Shown in pieces: positions 8,556-16,787 of a DNA stretch of 64,000 bases. This stretch comes from Bacteroidota bacterium (GTDB taxonomy: Bacteria; Bacteroidota; Bacteroidia; Bacteroidales; UBA10428). Made by a program: the position numbers and the translations under genes. How positions within the stretch are numbered: position 1 is the first letter of the stretch; every line of letters starts with the position of its first letter. The notes beneath the pieces are model-generated. The model was given only the letters and a program-made list of their open reading frames with translations. It made no database searches and was not told where the DNA came from. The stretch lies in contig JAEZZA010000031.1 of the NCBI GenBank assembly GCA_023442525.1, forward strand, positions 538,003 to 602,002, read 5' to 3'.

Positions 8556-9602
8556 ATGCTTAACGAAAACAACTTCAAGACGACTCACAATGGCAAACAA
8601 ACCGGCCTTTACACGTTAAAGAACAAAAACGGCCTGGTAGCACAAATCACCAATTACGGTGCCATTATTGCAAGCATCATCGTTCCTGATAAAAACGGTC
8701 AGATGGCCGATATTGTGCAGGGGTACGACTCAATAAATGAGTATATCAACGGGAACGGGCCCTATATGGGAGCCATAGTGGGCAGGGTTGCCAACCGTAT
8801 AGATAAAGGTGAATTTTTCCTCAACGGAAAGAAATACTCACTTGCAGCGAATAACGGTCCAAACCATTTGCACGGTGGAAAAACAGGGTTTGACAAGGTT
8901 GTTTGGGATGTTAAAAAAATCACTCCATCTTCCGTTGAACTTGAATATGTTTCTGCTGACGGCGAAGAAGGATATCCGGGTACTGTTAAAGTGACAGTGG
9001 TTTACACACTCACCGATCAGAATGAACTCCGTCTCGACTATCATGCCGTAACAGATAAAACTACCATTGTAAATCTTGCCAGCCACTCCTATTTTAACCT
9101 TGCCGGCGAAGGATCGGGCGATATCCTCAGTCATGATCTGCAAATAAATGCACGTTTTTATACTCCTGCCGATGACACCAGTATCCCGAGTGGAGAGATC
9201 CTGAGTGTGAATGGAACGCCCATGGATTTCACCACACCTAAGAAAATAGGTAAGGATATTAATGTGGATTTCGAACAACTCAGATTCGGCCATGGATACG
9301 ATCACAACTGGGTTCTGGATCATCCTGCACAAACACTGGGACTGGCTGCAATCGCGCACGACCCGAAATCGGGCCGGGTAATGGAAGTTTATACCACCCA
9401 GCCCGGAGTTCAGCTGTATACGGCTAACTGGGTAGAAAACGAGCCCGGAAAAGGAGGCAAGAAGTATCAGAAGAGATGGGCATTCTGCCTTGAGACTCAG
9501 CATTTACCCAACTCCGTCAATATTCCTCATTTCCCCTCTGTTATCCTAAATCCGGGTGAGGAATACAAGCAAAGCTGCGTACATCGATTTACCATAAAAT
9601 AG
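8556..9602 (+). CDS. galM: Aldose 1-epimerase (mutarotase)
   Basis: 348 residues, the usual length for GalM. Conserved substrate-binding residues are visible: GRVANR (76-81), the NHLHGG motif (103-108), the second histidine region LASHSYFNLAGEGSGDI (around residue 172), and the catalytic glutamate in CLETQHLPNS (near residue 313). It interconverts beta- and alpha-galactose or glucose so that galactokinase receives the alpha anomer. There is no signal peptide, so it is likely cytoplasmic. It lies between galK and a sugar transporter, a grouping commonly seen in Bacteroidota. Confidence 0.95.
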   Translation: MLNENNFKTTHNGKQTGLYTLKNKNGLVAQITNYGAIIASIIVPDKNGQMADIVQGYDSINEYINGNGPYMGAIVGRVANRIDKGEFFLNGKKYSLAANNGPNHLHGGKTGFDKVVWDVKKITPSSVELEYVSADGEEGYPGTVKVTVVYTLTDQNELRLDYHAVTDKTTIVNLASHSYFNLAGEGSGDILSHDLQINARFYTPADDTSIPSGEILSVNGTPMDFTTPKKIGKDINVDFEQLRFGHGYDHNWVLDHPAQTLGLAAIAHDPKSGRVMEVYTTQPGVQLYTANWVENEPGKGGKKYQKRWAFCLETQHLPNSVNIPHFPSVILNPGEEYKQSCVHRFTIK

Positions 9603-9632
9603 TCGTGCAGTCAGGCAGTCTGGCAGTCGTGC
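9602..9632. repeat. Imperfect 8-bp repeat GCAGTCWG
   Basis: The words GCAGTCAG, GCAGTCTG and GCAGTCGT lie in tandem right at the galM stop. The 13-mer TGCAGTCAGGCAG recurs at about 18506-18518 in another spacer. Confidence 0.75.
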
Positions 9633-9687
9633 TTTGTGAAATAGTTTTTTACTATCTTGAACCCGGAATCATCTAATAAAAAACAAT

Positions 9688-10893
9688 ATGACCACAAAAA
9701 ACTCGAGTTACCTGTTCCCATTGATTGTAATGGCATCCATGTTTTTCCTGCTCGGATTCATTACAACCATGAACAATTCATTGATTGATTATCTTAAAAA
9801 TGCTTTTAATCTCAATGAAGTTGAAAAACAATTACCCAATACATTTTTCTATGGTGCCTATATTCTGTCGATACCTGTAGGATACCTGCTCAACTGGATA
9901 GGATATAAAAACGGAGTATTGGCAGGTCTTGCACTTATATGTGCCGGATTCTTCCTTTGTATTCCGGGAGTTGCCGCAGGTTACTACGGCTTTCTGAGCG
10001 CTGTGTCGGTTTTTGCTATCGGTGTTGTTTTATTACAGGTTGCCGCCAATCCTTATGTCAATGCTCTCGGCACTCCTGAAACTGCAGCCAGCAGGCTGAC
10101 ACTGACGAATGCGCTGAACTCGCTTGCCACGGTAATAGCTCCCCTATTCGTGTCGATGCTGATAGTGTCAGCAAACACGGGCGGTGCTTCCGATCCAAAA
10201 GCTGTACAGGGACCATTTGCAGGAATTGGAGTTGTCACCCTGATTATTGTTGTAATCATGTTCTTTCTGAAACTTCCTGAGATAAAAGAGTCGGAAGAAT
10301 CCACAGGAAAGACCGTAAAGCATAAATCGAGCGCCTATAAATACACCCACATGTGGCTGGGATCACTGGCTATTTTTGTGTATATGGGTGTTGAAATCGG
10401 CATTCCGAGCTTTTTCGCCGATTATTCGGCAGGACTGGGATTTGAATTCGACGGTGAAATGCGTACCCGGTTATTATCGTGGTATTGGGCAGGACTTATG
10501 GTTGGTCGTGTTGCCGGAATATTCATTTTAAGAAAATACACTGCAAACCAGATATTAAGTGTCTGTGCTGTATTAGGTGCTGCAATGCTTCTCGGATCGC
10601 TATTAATCGGAGGCGGCGATACCAAATGGATTGCACTGGTACTTTTCCTCGGAACCGGCTTGTTCCATTCCATCATGTGGCCGTGTATTTATAACCTGGC
10701 CCTGGAAGACCTGGGACCTCATTCAAAGGTTGGTTCCGGAGTTATCGCGACTTCGGTTATCGGTGCAGCTATTCTGCCTATTATTATGGGTGGAATACAA
10801 AAGGAAATCGGACTTATTATTGCAATTTGCTGCCTGTTTATTTACTACGGCTATATTACCTTCTTTGCCCTGAAGGGATCGAAGATAAGATGA
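9688..10893 (+). CDS. Glucose/galactose transporter, major facilitator superfamily
   Basis: 401 residues with about 12 predicted membrane helices. The N-terminal stretch (LGFITTMNNSLIDYLKNAFN) and VAANPYVNALG are characteristic of the FucP/GluP sugar:H+ symporter branch. The protein should import galactose or glucose across the inner membrane. It is the last gene of the galK-galM-transporter group and is followed by a hairpin terminator and short tandem repeats. The exact sugar is inferred from the neighbours. Confidence 0.9.
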   Translation: MTTKNSSYLFPLIVMASMFFLLGFITTMNNSLIDYLKNAFNLNEVEKQLPNTFFYGAYILSIPVGYLLNWIGYKNGVLAGLALICAGFFLCIPGVAAGYYGFLSAVSVFAIGVVLLQVAANPYVNALGTPETAASRLTLTNALNSLATVIAPLFVSMLIVSANTGGASDPKAVQGPFAGIGVVTLIIVVIMFFLKLPEIKESEESTGKTVKHKSSAYKYTHMWLGSLAIFVYMGVEIGIPSFFADYSAGLGFEFDGEMRTRLLSWYWAGLMVGRVAGIFILRKYTANQILSVCAVLGAAMLLGSLLIGGGDTKWIALVLFLGTGLFHSIMWPCIYNLALEDLGPHSKVGSGVIATSVIGAAILPIIMGGIQKEIGLIIAICCLFIYYGYITFFALKGSKIR

Positions 10894-10900
10894 GGAAAGG

Positions 10901-10925
10901 GGATACAAGATACTGGATACTGGAT
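10901..10925. repeat. 7-bp repeat GATACTG
   Basis: The word GATACTG occurs about three times just after the transporter stop (10893). Its reverse complement (CAGTATC) forms another array near 18545-18570. Confidence 0.75.
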
Positions 10926-10938
10926 GCGACCCGATCTT

Positions 10939-10968
10939 CCTGACAGGTGTTCCTCTCCTGTCAGGTTT
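10939..10968 (+). terminator. Hairpin terminator after the sugar transporter
   Basis: CCTGACAGG (10939-10947) and CCTGTCAGG (10957-10965) form a perfect 9-bp stem with a 9-nt loop, followed by TTT. It lies between the convergent transporter and rny genes. The short T run makes it moderate. Confidence 0.5.
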
Positions 10969-10983
10969 GATCGGTAGCAGAGG

Positions 10984-11019
10984 CAAGCCTGTAGCCTGTA
11001 GCCTGTAACCTGTAGCCTA
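10984..11019. repeat. Tandem 7-bp repeat GTAGCCT overlapping the rny stop codon
   Basis: Four to five copies of GTAGCCT run into the rny stop codon (TAG, read on the minus strand at 11017-11019). The same 7-mer forms a longer array at the right end of the window (63945-64000). Confidence 0.85.
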
Positions 11020-12576
11020 TTTCGCGTATGATACCGCCCTGGTCTCCCGGATTACGGTGATTTTTATCTGACCCGGATAAGTCATTTCATCCTGAATCTT
11101 TCTGGCAATCTCATAAGACAGATTATCTGCTTCCTTATCTGAAACCTTTTCACTGCCTACAATTACCCTTAATTCCCTTCCTGCCTGAATGGCATAGGTT
11201 TTCATTACGCCGGGATAGGAGAGAGCCAGCGATTCCAGATCCTTAAGACGCTTAATATAGGATTCCACAACTTCGCGACGGGCACCAGGACGGGCTCCGG
11301 AAATGGCATCGCAAACCTGCACGATGGGTGAGATCAGCGTGGTCATTTCCACTTCGTCGTGATGCGATCCAATCGCATTGCAGATTTCAGGTTTTTCCTT
11401 GTATTTCTCGGCCAGCTTCATGCCGTATACAGCATGCGGCAATTCAGGTTCATCATCGGGAACTTTGCCGATATCATGCAGAAGTCCGGCACGCTTGGCG
11501 AGCTTGGCGTTTAAACCGAGTTCACTGGCCATAATGGCACATAGGTTCGCAACTTCGCGCGAGTGCTGCAACAGATTCTGACCATACGAGGAGCGATATT
11601 TCATCTTTCCCACAAGCCTGATCAGATCGGGATGAAGTCCGTGGATACCCAGATCAATCGTAGTTCTCTTACCCACTTCAACGATTTCTTCCTCAACCTG
11701 CTTTCTTACTTTTTCAACTACTTCCTCAATACGGGCCGGATGAATTCGTCCGTCCGTTACCAGAAGATGCAGGGCAAGCCGTGCAATTTCACGACGAACC
11801 GGATCGAAGGCGGAAAGTATGATGGCTTCGGGAGTATCATCAACAATTATTTCAACACCGGTGGCAGCTTCAAGGGCCCTGATATTACGGCCTTCACGTC
11901 CGATAATCCTGCCTTTGATCTCGTCGCTTTCGATATTAAATACCGTAACCGAGTTTTCAATAGCAGTTTCTGAAGCCACGCGCTGAATGGTTTCAACAAT
12001 CACCTTCTTGGCTTCGCGGCTGGCAGTCATCTTGGCTTCAGCCATGATCTCATTCACATAGGAAATAGCCTGTACTTTGGCTTCTTCCCTTAACGATTCG
12101 GTAAGCTGGTTTTTAGCATCTTCAGCCGACAGTCCCGAAATAGCTTCAAGCTGCTCGACTTGCTGCCTGTGGATTTTCTCAAGTTCTTCCGATTTCTTAT
12201 CAACCAATCCCAGTTGCACGTTCAGATTTTCACGCATAACCTCCAGTTCGTTCCTCAGGCGTTGCTGCTCTTCAATTTTTTGCGACAGTTGTATTTCCTT
12301 CTGGTTTAATCGGTTCTCAATGCCATTGATCTTGTTGTTCTTTTCATTGATGTACCGTTCGTGTTCGGTTTTTAACTGAAGGAATTTTTCTTTTGCCTGA
12401 AGCATTTTGTCACGCTTTATTGCTTCTCCTTCAAGTTCAGCCTCCTTAATCAGAGTCTCCTTTTTCTTCTTCAGCATAAAGTTCCATAGAAAATAGGACA
12501 GACCCAGGCCGGCTAAGAAGCTCAGGCTGCCTAATATCAGGCCTTTGAACATAGTAATAGTATCTAAAAGTATCAT
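11017..12576 (-). CDS. rny: Ribonuclease Y
   Basis: 519 residues with the complete RNase Y layout: an N-terminal membrane anchor (about 9-30), a long charged coiled coil (about 35-190), a KH RNA-binding domain with GRIIGREGRNIRALE (about 215-270), and an HD phosphohydrolase domain with LLHDIGKVPDD (about 330-430). It is the membrane-bound endoribonuclease that starts mRNA decay. ATG at 12576 is used, although an ATG nine codons in would also keep the anchor. Upstream is a structured RNA ending in an oligo-U tract only 24 nt before the start, so rny transcription must pass through it or begin inside it. Confidence 0.96.
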   Translation of the reverse strand: MILLDTITMFKGLILGSLSFLAGLGLSYFLWNFMLKKKKETLIKEAELEGEAIKRDKMLQAKEKFLQLKTEHERYINEKNNKINGIENRLNQKEIQLSQKIEEQQRLRNELEVMRENLNVQLGLVDKKSEELEKIHRQQVEQLEAISGLSAEDAKNQLTESLREEAKVQAISYVNEIMAEAKMTASREAKKVIVETIQRVASETAIENSVTVFNIESDEIKGRIIGREGRNIRALEAATGVEIIVDDTPEAIILSAFDPVRREIARLALHLLVTDGRIHPARIEEVVEKVRKQVEEEIVEVGKRTTIDLGIHGLHPDLIRLVGKMKYRSSYGQNLLQHSREVANLCAIMASELGLNAKLAKRAGLLHDIGKVPDDEPELPHAVYGMKLAEKYKEKPEICNAIGSHHDEVEMTTLISPIVQVCDAISGARPGARREVVESYIKRLKDLESLALSYPGVMKTYAIQAGRELRVIVGSEKVSDKEADNLSYEIARKIQDEMTYPGQIKITVIRETRAVSYAK

Positions 12577-12599
12577 TGAATCTTTAATTAATTATATAT

Positions 12600-12813
12600 A
12601 AAAAAAACCCGCATAAGTTTCTCCACGTGTGTAAGAAACCCCATTACGACATGGGTGGAGCGGCCAACCTGTTTCGGACTTCCATTGTCCCCCCGCCGAA
12701 GCGGGAGAATGCCCGGCGAACCGGGATGATGGCCTGTCCTTGACACACTGAGCTTACTCCAATTTAGTAAGTGTTGAGTTTCACAGCACTGTAAGAAACT
12801 ATGCGGGCTATGC
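12600..12813 (-). ncRNA. Structured RNA of about 210 nt, 6S RNA-like
   Basis: On the minus strand the region folds into a long rod. A closing stem pairs 12801-12807 (CCCGCAT in the RNA) and adjoining bases with 12608-12622 (AGAAACTTATGCGGG). Inside are an open region, a CUUACU/AGUAAG hairpin, an outer GGCC/GGCC pairing, and two GC-rich tetraloop-like hairpins (CCCGGUUCGCCGGG and CCCGCUUCGGCGGG). The 3' arm is followed directly by eight U, so it doubles as a terminator. Length, closing stem and central bubble, and position next to zapA resemble 6S RNA (ssrS), which binds RNA polymerase and lies beside zapA in proteobacteria. No close sequence match was recalled, so the 6S label is inference. 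It could instead be a leader controlling rny. Confidence 0.6.
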
Positions 12814-12834
12814 CTTATTATTCAAAGAACGAAA

Positions 12835-13128
12835 TTACTCTCCTTTTTTAAGATATGTATCAAGCTCTTCATTCAGATCCTGCAATTGCTGATACAGTGG
12901 TGCAACATCTATCTTTTCCTCCATTTCAATCACCCTTGTTACAAATTGCAAAGCTGCCATTGCCAGAAAATCCTGAGCATCCTTATCAAGGTATCGCTGC
13001 TTGTATTGCAATACCTTTTCATTGATTAATCTGGCAGCCTTTCTGATCTTTTCCTCATCCCTTCTTTCTATTTTAAGTGGATAATACCGGTCAGCAACAT
13101 TTACTTTTATTGACAGTTTATCATCCAT
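12835..13128 (-). CDS. zapA: Cell division protein ZapA
   Basis: A 97-residue protein with the ZapA pattern: a short N-terminal globular part (SIKVNVADRYYPLKIERRDEEKIRKAA) and a C-terminal coiled coil. ZapA binds FtsZ and bundles its filaments at the division site. The gene lies 16 bp after a small coiled-coil protein and is followed 22 bp later by the 6S-like RNA. The zapA-ncRNA arrangement recalls the zapA-ssrS linkage known in proteobacteria. Confidence 0.88.
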   Translation of the reverse strand: MDDKLSIKVNVADRYYPLKIERRDEEKIRKAARLINEKVLQYKQRYLDKDAQDFLAMAALQFVTRVIEMEEKIDVAPLYQQLQDLNEELDTYLKKGE

Positions 13129-13144
13129 AGCAAAGATTCCCAGC

Positions 13145-13450
13145 TTATCGGTTTAAGAGAGCAATGCATTTATCTATCTCCCGCACGATTCTGTTTACCT
13201 GTATCTTTGTCTGATGCACATCCTCACCAGGTACTGAGGACAGCACTTTTGCAAGTTTTAAATTTTCGTATTTTTTATTCAGTTCTTCCAGTTTTTGTTC
13301 TAAAATATCAATTCGCCCGGTCAATTCAAGGTTTTTATCCTTCAATGCACTGTTCTGCCGCCTCTGATCTTCGTACCTCGAAATAATTACTTTGATCCTT
13401 TCTTTCAGACTGTCAAATATCTCATCTGATTTTGAATCCATTCTCTGCAA
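13145..13450 (-). CDS. Small coiled-coil protein upstream of zapA
   Basis: A 101-residue, highly charged protein that is mostly coiled coil (residues 8-70, with leucine/isoleucine heptads such as LELTGRIDILEQKLEELNKK). It has no signal peptide or membrane segment. Its size and position directly before zapA suggest a division-associated partner, similar in role to ZapB, but no family-specific motif was recognised. An internal ATG at codon 4 is an equally possible start. It is very likely in one transcription unit with zapA. Confidence 0.75.
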   Translation of the reverse strand: MQRMDSKSDEIFDSLKERIKVIISRYEDQRRQNSALKDKNLELTGRIDILEQKLEELNKKYENLKLAKVLSSVPGEDVHQTKIQVNRIVREIDKCIALLNR

Positions 13451-13579
13451 ATATAGCGTCTATTAATAATTTCAGAAAACAAAAATACTCAAATTGTTAA
13501 TTCAGCCATTATGGAAAACTAAAAATTATAATTTAGCTTTACAAGCTGTCGTTATAACAGCTAATGGCTTACTAAAGTT

Positions 13580-15319
13580 ATGCATTCTAATTTAAAAAAT
13601 CGCCTATTCTTCTGGTTATTTCTCCTCCTGTTGATATTTACCGATTTACAGGCTCAAAAATTGCCCCCAAATCCCAATTTTGGCTCACCGCTTGATATTC
13701 CGCTTTATCTGTCGAGCAACTACGGCGAATACCGCTCAGGTCATTTTCATGCCGGTGTCGATTTCAAAACCAAACAGGTTGAAAATAAAAATGTATATTC
13801 TGTTGACTCCGGATATATATACCGTATTGCAGTCCTGGCGGCCGGTTACGGCAAGGCCCTGTACATCAGGCACCCATCGGGTTATGTTACTCTGTACGGT
13901 CACCTGAATCAGTTTGATGAAGCTGTTGAAAAGTATGTAAAGGATCAGCAATACAGCAAAAAGTCATTTACCGTCGATCTCTATCCCGAACCTGACTGCT
14001 TTGTTTACCGGAAAGGTGACTGGATTGGATTATCGGGTAATACCGGTATGTCGTTCGGGGCTCACCTGCATTTCGAAATCCGCGATAAATCGGGTGCCAT
14101 TCCTCTTAATCCCCTTGAATACGGTTTTGATGTCAGCGACCGTACCAGGCCCGAAATACGCTGGCTGATGGTATATCCGATTGATACAAACAGCTTTGTG
14201 AATGGAACCCGGTTGAAACTACCGTTTAAGACATATAGTTCGGGCCGAACCGAAAAAATACGACCCGACACGATTAACGTCTGGGGTAATATCGGCATTG
14301 GTATTGAGACTTACGATTTTCTCGACCGTACTGCAAACCAGTGCGGACCATCGACCATCGAAGTACTAATAGATGATCGCCCGGTTTTTTATTGTCATGT
14401 CGACAGCATTTCATTCAATTCAGCCGGGTATATTTACAGCTTTTACGACTACGATGATCTGCTCCGCTCGGGTAGAAAGATCCAGAAGCTTTTCATCGAA
14501 CCGAATAACAGACTCCCAATTTATAAGCTGGCCATCAATCGCGGCATACTCGACATGCGCGATTCAGAAAACCACCAGGTCAGCATCCGTGTCAGTGATA
14601 CTTATGGAAATCAATCAGCTCTCGAATTCGTCCTGAGGTCAGTAGAAGTAAAGGCTGCTCCTCCTGTCACACCTGATCCATTTGTTGTTCAGCGTTTCTA
14701 TTACGACAGTCTCAACGTGTTTGAAACGCCAAATGTTAAGATTGCACTTCAGGCCGGAGCATTGTTCGATAATATTGACTTCAGGTACTTTGAAGAACAG
14801 AACGACAGTTTTAAATATTCACTGGTGCATAAAGTACATCAATGCTATACTCCGCTCTTCCGCCCCTATATCCTTTCGGTTAAAGTAAACAGCCTGCCCG
14901 AGTCGCTTCGCCGTAAAGCTTATATTGCCAGCCGCGGTCCGGGAAGCAAATGGGTCAACCAGGGCGGTGAATATGCACGCGGCTTTGTAACCGCCAGTGT
15001 GAAAATATTCGGCGACTTTATTATTGCAGTTGACACCGTTGCTCCTTCCATTAAGCCGGTTAATTTTACAGCTAAAGGAAACTATACTGCCGGTAAAATT
15101 CTCTCTTTTTCAATTACGGATTCACTCTCAGGAATCCGAAAATACGAAGGATATATCGACAGGAAATGGGCGCTGTTTGAATACGACCTGAAAAGCGGAT
15201 TGCTCAGCTATAAGGTCGATCCTGAGAGACTTACATCAGGTAAAATGCACGAACTCGAAATTATTGTCAGCGATAACAAAGGTAACGTGGGCAAATTCAG
15301 AAGTAGTTTCTACTTTTAA
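13580..15319 (+). CDS. M23 family metallopeptidase, exported
   Basis: 579 residues. A signal peptide (about 1-25) is followed by an M23/LytM zinc endopeptidase domain (about 40-190) with the metal ligands His57 and Asp61 (HFHAGVDFK) and the HxH motif HLHFEIR (His162, His164). The remaining roughly 380 residues are beta-rich, Ig-like regions without recognisable catalytic motifs. M23 enzymes cut peptide cross-links in peptidoglycan. It lies 18 bp upstream of anmK, which recycles anhydro-MurNAc, so a shared wall-turnover role is plausible. The gene is divergent from the zapA cluster. Confidence 0.9.
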   Translation: MHSNLKNRLFFWLFLLLLIFTDLQAQKLPPNPNFGSPLDIPLYLSSNYGEYRSGHFHAGVDFKTKQVENKNVYSVDSGYIYRIAVLAAGYGKALYIRHPSGYVTLYGHLNQFDEAVEKYVKDQQYSKKSFTVDLYPEPDCFVYRKGDWIGLSGNTGMSFGAHLHFEIRDKSGAIPLNPLEYGFDVSDRTRPEIRWLMVYPIDTNSFVNGTRLKLPFKTYSSGRTEKIRPDTINVWGNIGIGIETYDFLDRTANQCGPSTIEVLIDDRPVFYCHVDSISFNSAGYIYSFYDYDDLLRSGRKIQKLFIEPNNRLPIYKLAINRGILDMRDSENHQVSIRVSDTYGNQSALEFVLRSVEVKAAPPVTPDPFVVQRFYYDSLNVFETPNVKIALQAGALFDNIDFRYFEEQNDSFKYSLVHKVHQCYTPLFRPYILSVKVNSLPESLRRKAYIASRGPGSKWVNQGGEYARGFVTASVKIFGDFIIAVDTVAPSIKPVNFTAKGNYTAGKILSFSITDSLSGIRKYEGYIDRKWALFEYDLKSGLLSYKVDPERLTSGKMHELEIIVSDNKGNVGKFRSSFYF

Positions 15320-15337
15320 GAACATAAAAGTTCAATC

Positions 15338-16393
15338 ATGCAACCAGTCAATGTAGCAGGTATGATGTCGGGAACCAGCCTCGATGGCATCGACCTGGTT
15401 CTTTGCAGTTTTTCCGAAAAGGAAGGAAAATGGCACTATAAAGTACAAAAAGCTGTAACCCTGCCTTATAGCGAACAGTGGATCAATGCACTTTCAAATG
15501 CACAAACTCTAAATACAGAAGACTTTATTCTGTTGCATAACGATTATGGAAAGTATATTGGCAATTGCATAATGGAGTTTCTGGGATGCTCTCTTAAGGC
15601 CAGGCTGGCGGCCTCTCATGGTCATACAATCTTTCACCAGCCAAGTAAGGGAATGACATTTCAGATAGGAAATGGAGCCAATATTGCTGCAGAATGCGGG
15701 ATTACGGTGGTTTCTGATTTCCGCTCCACCGATGTTGCCCTGGGAGGGCATGGAGCACCATTGGTACCTGTTGGTGACAAATTACTATTTGGTGAATACG
15801 ATTTTTGCCTGAATCTGGGAGGATTCGCCAACATTTCACATGATCGTGAAAGAAGGAGAATAGCATTTGATATCTGTCCCGTTAACCTGGTTGCCAATTC
15901 CCTTTCACGAAGGATCGGATTGGAATATGATTGTGACGGTATGGTGGCCCTGAGAGGAATGGTCATACACGAACTGGTGGAAGAACTCGACAACCTGGAG
16001 TTCTATGGACTGGCGGGACCAAAATCGCTGGGGAGAGAGTGGGTGGAATCCGATTTTATGCCGGTAATGGATAAATATGATGCGCCGGTGCCCGACCTGC
16101 TTCGAAGTTTCTATACCCATGTGGCTGGGCAAATAAGCAAATATGTCAATTCCTGTCCCGGTAAATCCTTGCTCGTAACAGGCGGGGGAGCCTTCAATAA
16201 ATTTTTGACGGGACTGATCCGCGACAGGATTAAGGCTCGTCTGGTAATTCCTGAAGATACGGTTGTTAAGTACAAAGAAGCTATAATTTTCGCTTTTCTT
16301 GGATTGTTGCGCTATCACAACAGAATCAATTGCCTTTCATCGGTAACGGGAGCCCGCAAGGATTCTTCGGCAGGCAGTATTTTTCTGCCATAA
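15338..16393 (+). CDS. anmK: Anhydro-N-acetylmuramic acid kinase
   Basis: 351 residues, near the family length of about 370. The N-terminal MMSGTSLDGIDLVLC is the AnmK signature (ATP-binding GTSLDG). LGGFANIS, FDICPVN and a C-terminal VTGGGAFNK follow the hexokinase/actin-fold pattern. It cleaves and phosphorylates 1,6-anhydro-MurNAc to MurNAc-6-P in the cytoplasm during peptidoglycan recycling. It follows the M23 peptidase gene by 18 bp and is probably co-transcribed with it. Confidence 0.94.
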   Translation: MQPVNVAGMMSGTSLDGIDLVLCSFSEKEGKWHYKVQKAVTLPYSEQWINALSNAQTLNTEDFILLHNDYGKYIGNCIMEFLGCSLKARLAASHGHTIFHQPSKGMTFQIGNGANIAAECGITVVSDFRSTDVALGGHGAPLVPVGDKLLFGEYDFCLNLGGFANISHDRERRRIAFDICPVNLVANSLSRRIGLEYDCDGMVALRGMVIHELVEELDNLEFYGLAGPKSLGREWVESDFMPVMDKYDAPVPDLLRSFYTHVAGQISKYVNSCPGKSLLVTGGGAFNKFLTGLIRDRIKARLVIPEDTVVKYKEAIIFAFLGLLRYHNRINCLSSVTGARKDSSAGSIFLP

Positions 16394-16787
16394 GTAAAAC
16401 TTCTTATCTGTAAGCCATAAAATAAGAAAGGGTGAGAACCAACGGATCTCACCCCTCTTAACCCTAACTACAAAAAAACAAACTAATTATTAACTAATAC
16501 TACTAATTATGAAAATCCAACCTTAGCTTTCTGCTTACTTCTCTCAGCTATAGTTAATTTTTTTTTATGCTATCATTCACACCGCAAAAATAACCTGTCA
16601 ACAAAACCGCAACCAGTACACAGATGTTAAAAACCAACAAAAAATGTTAACCTGCATTCTGTGAGGTATCCTGCATGTTAAAAAAATAAAATTCTTCAAG
16701 GAACCTGAACGTTTATTGTGATGTTACTGACTTGTGTCAGGGATACATCCAATTTTGTTATTAACTTTAACCGCAAATCTCATTGAT
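16394..16787. other. 394-bp spacer between anmK and the C69 dipeptidase
   Basis: The first 60 bp hold an 8-bp hairpin (GGGTGAGA 16430-16437 / TCTCACCC 16447-16454) followed by only a weak T-rich tract, possibly a terminator for anmK. The rest is AT-rich. An ATG at 16509 opens only five codons. No RNA gene or repeat was recognised. Confidence 0.5.

Noticed and set aside
16394..16787. Small RNA or truncated gene between anmK and the C69 dipeptidase
   Set aside because: An 8-bp hairpin and an ATG with only five codons are present, but no long stem, U tract or coding frame supports a gene.
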